DNA from: Candidatus Cloacimonadota bacterium
GTDB lineage: Bacteria; Cloacimonadota; Cloacimonadia; JGIOTU-2
Reading direction: 5' to 3'
DNA: 9,840 bases
Assembly (NCBI GenBank): GCA_014384665.1
Contig: JACNFI010000256.1
Coordinates: 1-9,840 of the forward strand
Part shown: positions 1 through 5,882 of the stretch, piece after piece
How positions within the stretch are numbered: the stretch's first letter is position 1
Layout: every line of letters starts with the position of its first letter
Position numbers and translations under genes: made by a program
Notes under the pieces: generated by a model
Told to the model about the DNA's origin: nothing
What the model saw: the letters and a program-made list of their open reading frames with translations, nothing else
The model's database searches: none

Positions 1-186
1 TTATCTACCATAAACTTATGTGTCAGAAAAAAAGGAAATTCCTATGCAATTAAATTAAAATTTTTTCTGAATAATTGTATTCCTTTTATAAACTTAATTT
101 TTTTTAAAAATTGTTTTACATAAGTTATAGATTTTCAACCCGTTCACCCTGCCGTCCATAGTTCATCCCTGCACCCCAAGGCTTGT
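1..186. other. AT-rich non-coding leader upstream of mreB
   Basis: I see no gene here. The first 120 bases are very AT-rich and hold an inverted repeat, CAGAAAAAA (24-32) with TTTTTTCTG (61-69), enclosing the short palindrome AGGAAATTCCT (33-43). This could be a weak terminator of an upstream gene outside the window, but it lacks a GC-rich stem. From about position 138 the composition changes abruptly to GC-rich and C-rich, which marks the start of a dispersed-repeat block running into the mreB leader. The mreB promoter must lie in or before this stretch, but I could not pick a convincing -35/-10 pair. Confidence 0.5.
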
Positions 187-216
187 CTGCCCGCCAAGCT
201 TTGGCAGGCGGGGCAG
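187..216. repeat. GC-rich hairpin repeat in the mreB leader
   Basis: The arms are CTGCCC (187-192) plus GCCAA (193-197), a GCT loop (198-200), then TTGGC (201-205), a 5-base bulge (206-210) and GGGCAG (211-216). That makes an 11-bp stem with one bulge. Its composition is strikingly GC-rich against the AT-rich surroundings. Small palindromes of this composition are common as dispersed repeats in uncultured FCB-group genomes (general knowledge). It lacks a T-tract, so it does not look like an intrinsic terminator. Confidence 0.6.
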
Positions 217-229
217 GTGGGCTTTCCTA

Positions 230-253
230 GTCCCGATTTAATTGGGACGAAGG
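230..253 (+). repeat. Hairpin repeat, copy 1, just upstream of mreB
   Basis: GTCCCGAT (230-237), loop TTA (238-240), ATTGGGAC (241-248) form an 8-bp stem with one G-U pair, followed by GAAGG. The decamer GGGACGAAGG (244-253) recurs exactly at 8333-8342, next to a partly similar CCCC...CGGG hairpin, so this is a dispersed element. It ends two bases before the A-rich run leading into the mreB ribosome binding site (AAGGAG, 259-264) and would sit in the 5' leader of the mreB mRNA. Confidence 0.55.
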
Positions 254-271
254 GTAAAAAGGAGCAAAGAG

Positions 272-1303
272 ATGTTTTGGAAACAAATAATGAACTGGAT
301 TACCAATGATGTTGCTATTGATTTAGGAACAGCAAATACTTTGGTATATTTAAAAGGTCATGGCATTGTTGTTGATGAGCCATCTGTTGTAGCATTAGAA
401 ACAGAGACAAAGAAAGTTATTGCTGTTGGTAATAAGGCAAAGGAGATGCTTGGCAAGACACCTGAAGAGATAAAGGCGATTAAACCTATGAAAGATGGTG
501 TGATAGCAAATTTTGAAGTTACCGAAACAATGTTAAGGCATTTAATATTACTTTCTCAGCAGAAGAAATTTTTGATTAGACCAAGAGTTATTGTTGCTGT
601 CCCTTCTGGAATTACAGAAGTAGAAAAAAGAGCGGTTAAGGAATCTGCCGAACATGCTGGAGCTCGTAAGGTATACCTGGTGTCCGAACCTCTTGCATCT
701 GCTATCGGTGTAGGTCTGCCAGTTCATGAACCTTATGGGAATATGCTTATTGATATAGGTGGAGGAACAACTGAAATCGCAATTATATCCCTCTCTCATA
801 TTGTGGACCATAATTCCATACGAATAGGTGGAGATGAAATGGATGAAGACATAGTATCATTTTTACGGAAGAAACACAATCTTTTTATTGGTGAATCAAC
901 AGCAGAAAGAATTAAGATAAAAATTGGCTCTGCCTATCCTCTTCCTAATGAATTGACTATGGAAGTTAGGGGAAGGGACCTTGTGAGTGGCTTTCCAATA
1001 TCAATGAAAATATCTTCTGAAGAGATTCGTGAGGCATTATCTGAAACAGTTTCAACGATAGTGGATGCTATAAAAAGGCTTTTTGAAGAAACCGCTCCAG
1101 AGTTATCAGCAGATATTGCTGATAGAGGTGTTGTTTTAACTGGTGGAGCCGGGCAATTAAAAGGATTAGACCAAAAAATCCGAGAAACAATTGATTTACC
1201 CGTTACTCTTGTTGAACACCCTCTCACATGCGTTGTAATGGGAAGTGGAAAAATATTAGATAATTTAGAAGAGTATCAAAAAATATTGTTGCCAAATATC
1301 TAA
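272..1303 (+). CDS. mreB: Rod shape-determining protein MreB
   Basis: Bacterial actin homologue that polymerises with ATP on the inner face of the cytoplasmic membrane and guides the cell-wall elongation machinery. The ATG at 272 gives 343 aa, the usual family length, with AAGGAG (259-264) 7 bases upstream; an in-frame TTG at 242 would only add ten basic residues encoded by the leader repeat. The phosphate-1 loop DLGTANT is at 17-23, the conserved SEPLASAIG at 138-146, the phosphate-2 loop DIGGGTTE at 161-168 and the adenosine loop GGAGQL at 291-296. The N-terminal MFWKQIMNWI could be the amphipathic membrane-binding helix known from many Gram-negative MreBs. The gene is intact. Its usual partner mreC lies about 7.3 kb downstream, beyond an IS and two surface-protein genes, so co-transcription is doubtful. 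Confidence 0.97.
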   Translation: MFWKQIMNWITNDVAIDLGTANTLVYLKGHGIVVDEPSVVALETETKKVIAVGNKAKEMLGKTPEEIKAIKPMKDGVIANFEVTETMLRHLILLSQQKKFLIRPRVIVAVPSGITEVEKRAVKESAEHAGARKVYLVSEPLASAIGVGLPVHEPYGNMLIDIGGGTTEIAIISLSHIVDHNSIRIGGDEMDEDIVSFLRKKHNLFIGESTAERIKIKIGSAYPLPNELTMEVRGRDLVSGFPISMKISSEEIREALSETVSTIVDAIKRLFEETAPELSADIADRGVVLTGGAGQLKGLDQKIRETIDLPVTLVEHPLTCVVMGSGKILDNLEEYQKILLPNI

Positions 1304-1316
1304 TAATTTTTATTCT

Positions 1317-1334
1317 ATATATCTTTGTCTAAAA
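1317..1334 (+). repeat. Left 18-bp direct repeat flanking the IS
   Basis: ATATATCTTTGTCTAAAA occurs here and again, base for base, at 2835-2852, immediately outside the two ends of the insertion sequence. It starts 13 bases after the mreB stop codon. The simplest reading is a target-site duplication made on insertion. Confidence 0.8.
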
Positions 1335-1357
1335 CAGGGATACCCCCAGAATTTTAA
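1335..1357 (+). repeat. Left terminal inverted repeat of the IS
   Basis: It matches the reverse complement of 2811-2834 with an identical core ATACCCCCA and an identical inner ATTTTAA, a few mismatches near the tip and a one-base length difference. Confidence 0.8.
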
Positions 1358-1420
1358 AGTGAGTTCCATCAATACATTATGAATATAGGGTTTCAACGAT
1401 ATATTACAAGGAAATTTTAC

Positions 1421-1447
1421 TTTACAAGAAAACTCCTTGGATAACAT
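1421..1447 (+). promoter_or_regulatory. Possible transposase promoter
   Basis: TTTACA (1421-1426) and TAACAT (1442-1447) are separated by 15 bases; each resembles the sigma-70 boxes only partly and the spacing is short. If real, transcription would start near 1454, inside the loop of the 1430-1479 hairpin. The IS's own mRNA would then lack the 5' arm and leave the ribosome binding site free. This is inference from weak boxes. Confidence 0.25.
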
Positions 1448-1479
1448 TAATACAAAAAAAATAGAAGTCCAAGGAGTTT
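1430..1479 (+). promoter_or_regulatory. Hairpin sequestering the transposase ribosome binding site
   Basis: AAACTCCTTGGA (1430-1441) and TCCAAGGAGTTT (1468-1479) are perfect 12-bp inverted repeats with a 26-base loop. The 3' arm contains the whole AAGGAG Shine-Dalgarno (1471-1476) of the transposase, whose ATG is at 1483. In any transcript entering from outside, for example read-through from mreB ending just 179 bases upstream, the ribosome binding site would be paired. IS10, IS50 and IS200 use such structures to stop impinging transcription from producing transposase (established for those elements; applied here by analogy). Confidence 0.75.
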
Positions 1480-1482
1480 ATT

Positions 1483-2814
1483 ATGATTGATACCAAAGAA
1501 AGAAAACTAAGTAAAACATTGCAAGTAAAATTTCACAAATATATCCAAAAAAGTATTAAAGGATTTACTTTACCAGAGCAGAAGTTCATCAAAAGAACTA
1601 CTTTTGGTATACTTTCTGGTAAGACTTGTATTGTTCGACAGATTAGTCAGACACTTAAAGAGGAGATATCGTTAAAGAAAACCTGCAAGAGATTGTCATA
1701 TCATTTAGATAAAGGGGGTTTTGATAGAAGTCTATCAGATAATTTATTACAGGTACAGTGCAGGAAAATTACAAAAGAAAGTATCATTATACCAGATCCA
1801 AGTGATATAATGAAGAAGTATGCAGAGAAGATGGAAGGTATGAGCAAGGTTCATGATGGAAGTGAAAATAAATGGGTCAATGGATATAATTTATTAGATT
1901 TTATAGCTGTAAATGAATATGCGGATAATGAATTAACCATTGAGCCTCTTGTTTCAGATTTATCCCGTTGGATATACATCCTACGGGATTTATATAGTAA
2001 TTATACGGAGTATGAGACATTGAAAACAAAATTTTTTAACAGAGTAAATGATATTCAGGTTTATTCAAACAACAAAGGGATATATACACTTGATCGTGGT
2101 TATGATGACAGGAAAGTAATTTCTTACTTATATGATAATGAAGCAGATTTTATTATAAGAAGTGGAACGAAGCGAGACCTATATTATAAAGGTCAAAAGA
2201 TCTGTTTTGTAAATGTAGCAAAAGAAGCTGATATGAAATATGAATTTTCTGGTCGTTCAAAGAGTGAAAGAATAGTAGCCGGATTACTTTCTGTAGAGAT
2301 ACCCATTGATCCTCATCCAAGAAAAGATCCAACATTGGTTCTGGTAAATTTAATAGTTGCACGGTATAAGATTAATGATAAGTTAAAGGGGTTCTTCTAT
2401 CTGTTTAGTTCCTTTCCACATTTTGATCTATCAGAGAAAGAGATTATTCAAAAGTCGCTTCACTGTTATAAAATACGCTGGAAGATTGAGGAGGTACATA
2501 GACAGGTTAAATCAGACTTCAAGTGGGAATCTATGCAAGTTATGACTTACCAGAGGTTAAAAACCTTAAATGCATTAATGTGGATTGCTATTGGATTTTT
2601 ATATAAAATGAACTCAATGAAATGGATATTTGCAAAGACATTTAGCTACTTTATGTTGGATAAAAAGAGAAGATTAAAGGAATTATCGAAGTTTATTTAT
2701 TATAGAATCGCTAATGTAATCTCATATTGCTTTCAATTCATAAAAAAATATGAAAAAATTATTTATCAAAAACAGCCAAAATCAAAAATTCAACTAGAAT
2801 TCCAATTTACTTAA
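1483..2814 (+). CDS. IS4-like DDE transposase
   Basis: A 443-aa enzyme expected to cut and join the ends of the surrounding element with an RNase H-fold DDE active site. AAGGAG (1471-1476) lies 6 bases before the ATG, supporting this start. The acidic residue of the first motif is D105 or D108 in IIIPDPSD (101-108). The second is D204 in TLDRGYDD (202-209). The third is E336 within a Y-(2)-R-(3)-E-(6)-K signature (Y329, R332, E336, K343), which is diagnostic of the IS4 group. The long stretch between D204 and E336 is the usual beta-strand insertion. The basic, Lys-rich N-terminus probably binds the terminal repeats. The reading frame is intact and of normal family length, and its stop codon lies within the right terminal repeat. 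Translation is probably limited by the upstream hairpin. Confidence 0.9.
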   Translation: MIDTKERKLSKTLQVKFHKYIQKSIKGFTLPEQKFIKRTTFGILSGKTCIVRQISQTLKEEISLKKTCKRLSYHLDKGGFDRSLSDNLLQVQCRKITKESIIIPDPSDIMKKYAEKMEGMSKVHDGSENKWVNGYNLLDFIAVNEYADNELTIEPLVSDLSRWIYILRDLYSNYTEYETLKTKFFNRVNDIQVYSNNKGIYTLDRGYDDRKVISYLYDNEADFIIRSGTKRDLYYKGQKICFVNVAKEADMKYEFSGRSKSERIVAGLLSVEIPIDPHPRKDPTLVLVNLIVARYKINDKLKGFFYLFSSFPHFDLSEKEIIQKSLHCYKIRWKIEEVHRQVKSDFKWESMQVMTYQRLKTLNALMWIAIGFLYKMNSMKWIFAKTFSYFMLDKKRRLKELSKFIYYRIANVISYCFQFIKKYEKIIYQKQPKSKIQLEFQFT

Positions 2815-2834
2815 AATTTTTGGGGGTATGCATG
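2811..2834 (-). repeat. Right terminal inverted repeat of the IS
   Basis: This is the reverse-complement partner of 1335-1357. It overlaps the transposase stop codon (2812-2814) and ends in CATG directly against the right copy of the 18-bp direct repeat. Confidence 0.8.
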
Positions 2835-2852
2835 ATATATCTTTGTCTAAAA
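2835..2852 (+). repeat. Right 18-bp direct repeat flanking the IS
   Basis: Exact copy of 1317-1334. Removing 1335-2852 rebuilds a plausible uninterrupted sequence in which the mreB 3' flank runs into AACTTGACAAAATAA. Confidence 0.8.
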
Positions 2853-2855
2853 AAC

Positions 2856-2883
2856 TTGACAAAATAATTTTTAGTTTTATTAA
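2856..2883 (+). promoter_or_regulatory. Sigma-70-like promoter next to the IS
   Basis: A perfect TTGACA -35 box (2856-2861) is followed after 16 bases by TATTAA (2878-2883), a 4-of-6 match to the -10 consensus. It lies just outside the right direct repeat, so it belongs to host DNA and not to the IS. It points towards the small ORF at 2916 and the beta-helix gene at 3300. It is the best promoter match I found in the window. Confidence 0.5.
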
Positions 2884-2915
2884 ATTGCAAATAATATTAT
2901 AAGGGAAAAATAAAA

Positions 2916-3119
2916 ATGAGAAAGCGAGAATCGGTAAAAAGAAACAATGTTTTAATATTTCCAATTACAATTTCTGTGCTTATTTTTAATTTTGCATTTA
3001 TAGTTTCCTTTACACCTTACTCCAATTTATTAAATGTTTTACATACATTTTCTGTTAAATTATTCTCTACTCATGCGAAATATATCTATGTTATTTGCAA
3101 GAACAAATTCATTCGGTGA
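2916..3119 (+). CDS. Doubtful small membrane protein, 67 aa
   Basis: I do not recognise this protein. It has a basic N-terminus (MRKRESVKR) followed by one hydrophobic segment at about residues 12-32, as in a single-pass membrane protein or an uncleaved signal anchor, then a short tail ending in KNKFIR. It lies 33 bases after a TTGACA-type promoter, and a weak AAGGG (2901-2905) lies 10 bases before the ATG. Those points favour a real small gene. Against it, AT-rich DNA readily gives Phe/Ile-rich chance ORFs, and there is no recognisable motif. It could also be the remaining 5' end of a decayed gene; 3120-3299 has no readable continuation. Confidence 0.3.
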   Translation: MRKRESVKRNNVLIFPITISVLIFNFAFIVSFTPYSNLLNVLHTFSVKLFSTHAKYIYVICKNKFIR

Positions 3120-3299
3120 TTTGTCTTTCTCTTTTGGTTTTTCCCCGTGTAGAAAGGTGCTCTTATTGTTTTCCTGTTGATGCAGAGAAATTTCTTATAA
3201 ATTTTCACATTAATGCTGTGAGGGGAATACCTCAAAACATGTACTTTGGTGAGAGGAAAAAGTAGGAAAAAGTGCAAATAAAATACTTATGGAGGAACA
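3120..3299. other. Non-coding leader of beta-helix gene 1
   Basis: No supported gene. There is a small hairpin, TGAGG (3219-3223) with CCTCA (3230-3234), and a GGAGG ribosome binding site (3291-3295) 4 bases before the ATG at 3300. I saw no terminator and no convincing riboswitch fold. Confidence 0.5.
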
Positions 3300-5615
3300 A
3301 TGAAAAGACTTATAATTACATTGATTGCACTATTCATTAGTGCTGTTATATTGAACGCTGAAACAATTATTGTTAACTGGGATGGAACAGGTGATTATCT
3401 AACTATCCAGGAAGGAATTGATGCTGCGAGTAATGGAGATATTGTTTTAGTCTATCCAGGCACTTACAATGAGCATATAAACTACAATGGTAAGAATATA
3501 GTGGTAGGTAGTTTATTTTTTACAACCCAGGATCCCTCATACATTTCCCAGACAATTATTGATAGTGATAATCCTAATGGGGTGGTTCGTATATGCGATT
3601 TAGAAACCCATGATGCTGTTCTAACAGGATTTACAATTCAGAGTAATGGAGTGGACGGTATTAGTTGTTCCAACTCATCTCCACAGATTAGTCATAATAA
3701 AATTGGAAATTGCAATTTGGGAATTGAATGCATAGAAGCCAATGCCAGTATTTCTAATAATGAAATATATGATAATGAGATTGGAATTAAATATAGTTGC
3801 GGATTATATAGATTGCCTGCAATAGGTTTTAATACTATAAGGAATAATAAGAGCGGTATACTCTGTTGGCACAGTTCTCCAATCATTTATCATAATATTA
3901 TTTCAGCGAATCAGAACTATGGTATTTACTGTACAGATTACTCAAATGCTGAGATTTCATCAAATATTATTGAAGAAAACGGTAAAGGTATTAGATCATC
4001 TTTGGGTAGCTATCCTGAAATGAATCATAACACAATTGCAAGAAACTATATCGGTATATTTATTAATCCTGTCTCTGGTGGATATATGATAAACTCAATT
4101 GTCTGGGAAAACACTTATAGTATTTTGCAAGAATTTCCTGATGATGATAGAAATGAATTATATGTTTATTATAGCTGTGTTGAAGGAGGATTACCTTTAT
4201 GGGTATTTGATGGCGGTGGAAATATTGATAATGACCCACTATTTTCAGACCCATTCAATAGTAATTATTCACTCCTTTGGGACCCAGAACATCACAGCCC
4301 TTGCATAGACACAGGCGACCCGGACACAGAATGGGATGCTGACAATACCCCTCCAGATATGGGTGCCATTCCTGCTATTGAACACAATTACGACAAATGG
4401 GAATTACCTGATGCTAATACAAATGGTGGCTGGAAATGGCTCTGCTTTCCCGTGCTGGATGATTTATATGATGAAGGCGATGTTGCTGGATATATGTTAG
4501 CTGATATTTTGTATACCTATATCTTACACCATGTTGAGTGGAAACCATTAGAAGGTGGTGATATAGAAAGGATTGAATGGAATGGTCAATATTGGACAAA
4601 TTTGAACCATATCTTTACCAGTCCACAGGGTTATAAATTCAAGATGAGTGAAAGTTTGCAAGAACCTGTCAATTTAGAAATATCTGGATTTCTTGAAGAT
4701 CCTGATACAGAAATTTTCTTACTTGGAGATGGAGAAGATAACTGGGTTGGTTATTTTATAGAACGAACAGTAAGAGTTGAGCATGCTTTCATAGGAATTT
4801 GGGATAATCTGTATTATATCAAAACCCAGTTTTGGACAATGGTTAGAGTTGGACCAGATACATGGATTGGAACTTCTGGAAGACCCACTTTAAGTTACGG
4901 AGATATGGCTATTGTGAAATGTTATGATGATTGTTCATTTGTATGGAATACTAATACAGAATCTGTAGAGCCTTATGTTCGTGGAAAAGCTGAAAACTTC
5001 AGCTATGAAGAACACGCGGATTATACCCCTATCTTTGTAGAACTTGAACCTGAAGATTTGCCAGATGAAATAGGTGTGTTAGTGGAAGGAGAATGTAAGG
5101 GAGCTGCAATTGTTGAAGATACACTAACTCAAATAAATGCTTACCTTGATGGAAATTCAGGCGAGATTGAATTTGAAATGTATTACAGCGATAGAAGTTC
5201 CGCAAGTGCTGATGTTGTAAAGGATTACTTTGTATTCAATCCAGAAACAATGATAAAAGAAAAAAGAAAAATCCTATCAGATGAATATAGAGATTATTAC
5301 CTGGTATCCTTTAAAGGAGATGAAAGTATAAATATTTCAGAACATCTTATAGTTCAAAGCTCTCCCAATCCGTTTACCCATAACACAACCATACAATATA
5401 CACTTCCTCAAGAAACTGATGTTAATGTAACCATCTATAATATCAAAGGACAAAAAGTTAAAACACTTGTGACCGGAAAGTATGCAAAAGGAACATATAC
5501 ATCTACCTGGGACGGAAAGAATGAAGCAGGAAGACCTATTTCCAATGGAATTTACTTCTACAAGGTAGAGACAGATAATAATACGATAATTAAGAAGATG
5601 CTCCTACTTCGTTAA
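3300..5615 (+). CDS. Secreted parallel beta-helix protein with C-terminal sorting domain (paralogue 1)
   Basis: A 771-aa exported protein, probably held at or released from the cell surface; substrate unknown. The start has GGAGG (3291-3295) at ideal distance. Residues 1-20 form a signal peptide (KR, hydrophobic core, ending LNA). Residues 22-97 are an N-terminal pectin-lyase-fold cap (GDYLTIQEGIDAA, VLVYPGTY). About 105-270 is a right-handed beta-helix of NosD-like coils with Asn ladders (ISHNKI, ISNNEI, IGFNTI, IIYHNI). SPCIDTGDPDTE (333-344) matches the end-of-helix motif seen in choice-of-anchor proteins. A Trp-rich region of unknown fold follows (about 370-560). Residues 687-771 form a FlgD-like/type A sorting domain (NPF, YNIKGQKV, WDGKNEAG, GIYFYK, ending KMLLLR). 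No catalytic residues for pectin or polysaccharide cleavage are evident, so binding or adhesion is as likely as enzymatic activity. Confidence 0.9.
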   Translation: MKRLIITLIALFISAVILNAETIIVNWDGTGDYLTIQEGIDAASNGDIVLVYPGTYNEHINYNGKNIVVGSLFFTTQDPSYISQTIIDSDNPNGVVRICDLETHDAVLTGFTIQSNGVDGISCSNSSPQISHNKIGNCNLGIECIEANASISNNEIYDNEIGIKYSCGLYRLPAIGFNTIRNNKSGILCWHSSPIIYHNIISANQNYGIYCTDYSNAEISSNIIEENGKGIRSSLGSYPEMNHNTIARNYIGIFINPVSGGYMINSIVWENTYSILQEFPDDDRNELYVYYSCVEGGLPLWVFDGGGNIDNDPLFSDPFNSNYSLLWDPEHHSPCIDTGDPDTEWDADNTPPDMGAIPAIEHNYDKWELPDANTNGGWKWLCFPVLDDLYDEGDVAGYMLADILYTYILHHVEWKPLEGGDIERIEWNGQYWTNLNHIFTSPQGYKFKMSESLQEPVNLEISGFLEDPDTEIFLLGDGEDNWVGYFIERTVRVEHAFIGIWDNLYYIKTQFWTMVRVGPDTWIGTSGRPTLSYGDMAIVKCYDDCSFVWNTNTESVEPYVRGKAENFSYEEHADYTPIFVELEPEDLPDEIGVLVEGECKGAAIVEDTLTQINAYLDGNSGEIEFEMYYSDRSSASADVVKDYFVFNPETMIKEKRKILSDEYRDYYLVSFKGDESINISEHLIVQSSPNPFTHNTTIQYTLPQETDVNVTIYNIKGQKVKTLVTGKYAKGTYTSTWDGKNEAGRPISNGIYFYKVETDNNTIIKKMLLLR

Positions 5616-5663
5616 CCCCGATGTATCTGGAAGTAGAAAAAATCCTACTTCGTTAAAGAAGTA
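5602..5663. repeat. Duplicated TCCTACTTCGTTAA with overlapping hairpins at the end of beta-helix gene 1
   Basis: TCCTACTTCGTTAA forms the last codons plus stop of the gene (5602-5615) and recurs exactly 41 bases later in non-coding DNA (5643-5656). The second copy can pair two ways: GAAGTAG (5630-5636) with CTACTTC (5645-5651), or TACTTC (5646-5651) with GAAGTA (5658-5663). The stretch between the copies starts CCCCGATGTATCTGG, resembling the hairpins at 230-253 and 8322-8342. No T-tract follows, so it is not a classic terminator. Confidence 0.65.
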
Positions 5664-5671
5664 AATAAATG

Positions 5672-5715
5672 GGTAGGTGCATTCCCCTCGGACGCGATGA
5701 GAACTTGCACCTACC
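5672..5715. repeat. GGTAGGTGCA inverted repeat
   Basis: GGTAGGTGCA (5672-5681) and TGCACCTACC (5706-5715) are perfect 10-bp inverted repeats around a 24-base GC-rich loop. The composition differs sharply from the neighbouring genes, suggesting a dispersed palindromic element. Confidence 0.7.
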
Positions 5716-5724
5716 TACAATAAT

Positions 5725-5859
5725 TTGTCATTCTGAACGGCCCGTCCTCCGTAGCAGTAGAACTACTACTGCGGAGGGTGAAAGTGAAGAATCTCATAAC
5801 TATATTTTAGAAAATCCCATTGGAGATTCTTCAGTCGCTTTGCTCCTTCAGAATGACAA
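5725..5859. mobile_element. MITE-like palindromic repeat of the TCATTCTGAA type, 135 bp
   Basis: The outer arms TTGTCATTCTGAA (5725-5737) and TTCAGAATGACAA (5847-5859) are exact 13-bp inverted repeats. A second pair, TGAAGAATCTC (5785-5795) and GAGATTCTTCA (5823-5833), lies inside. This combination is the well-known TCATTCTGA...GAAGAATCT palindrome dispersed through many environmental bacterial genomes (recognised from general knowledge). It encodes no transposase; a 64-aa frame through it (5669-5863) is a by-product of the repeat. It ends 23 bases before the start codon of beta-helix gene 2 and could affect that gene's mRNA leader. Confidence 0.75.
5746..5777. repeat. Palindrome nested inside the MITE-like repeat
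   Basis: CCTCCG (5746-5751), a TAG bulge (5752-5754) and CAGTAG (5755-5760) pair with CTACTG (5766-5771) and CGGAGG (5772-5777), giving a 12-bp stem with a 5-base loop. It interrupts the left arm of the outer palindrome after GAACGG and so looks like a second repeat inserted into the first. Confidence 0.65.
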
Positions 5860-5882
5860 TTAAAATGAGTTTAGAGGAAAAG

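Larger units (their letters stand above)
1335..2834 (+). mobile_element. Complete IS4-like insertion sequence, about 1500 bp
   Basis: The element carries one intact transposase gene and has imperfect terminal inverted repeats of 23-24 bp. The left end (1335-1357) starts CAGGGATACCCCCA and the right end (2811-2834), read on the minus strand, starts CATGCATACCCCCA; both continue into A-rich sequence and then TTTTAA. The ends are therefore CA...TG. Exact 18-bp direct repeats abut both ends. The left non-coding end is 148 bp and holds an inverted repeat over the transposase ribosome binding site; the right non-coding end is only 20 bp, so the stop codon lies inside the right terminal repeat. Intact ORF, ends and duplication suggest a recent, possibly still active insertion. 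IS4 affiliation comes from the transposase motif; I cannot name the element or subgroup. Confidence 0.88.

Noticed and set aside
24..69. A/T stem as an intrinsic terminator for a gene left of the window
   Set aside because: The stem is almost only A-T pairs with a long loop, and no upstream gene is visible to end there.
548..1227. Minus-strand frames inside mreB
   Set aside because: They are antisense to a highly conserved gene and show no motifs; they are coding-strand shadows.
3086..3277. 63-aa minus-strand frame in the spacer before beta-helix gene 1
   Set aside because: No recognisable motif or ribosome binding site; composition fits chance in AT-rich DNA.
2853..3299. Possible riboswitch or structured RNA upstream of beta-helix gene 1
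   Set aside because: Only a 5-bp hairpin (3219-3234) was found; no known aptamer pattern or terminator is visible.
5602..5860. CRISPR array or integron attC-like sites
   Set aside because: The repeats differ from one another, spacing is irregular, and there are no cas genes or integrase nearby.
5669..5863. 64-aa plus-strand frame (MGRCIPLG...LLQNDN)
   Set aside because: It lies entirely within stacked palindromic repeats; peptides of the CHSE...SEESHN...LLQNDN kind are typical false translations of this MITE family. No ribosome binding site or independent support.
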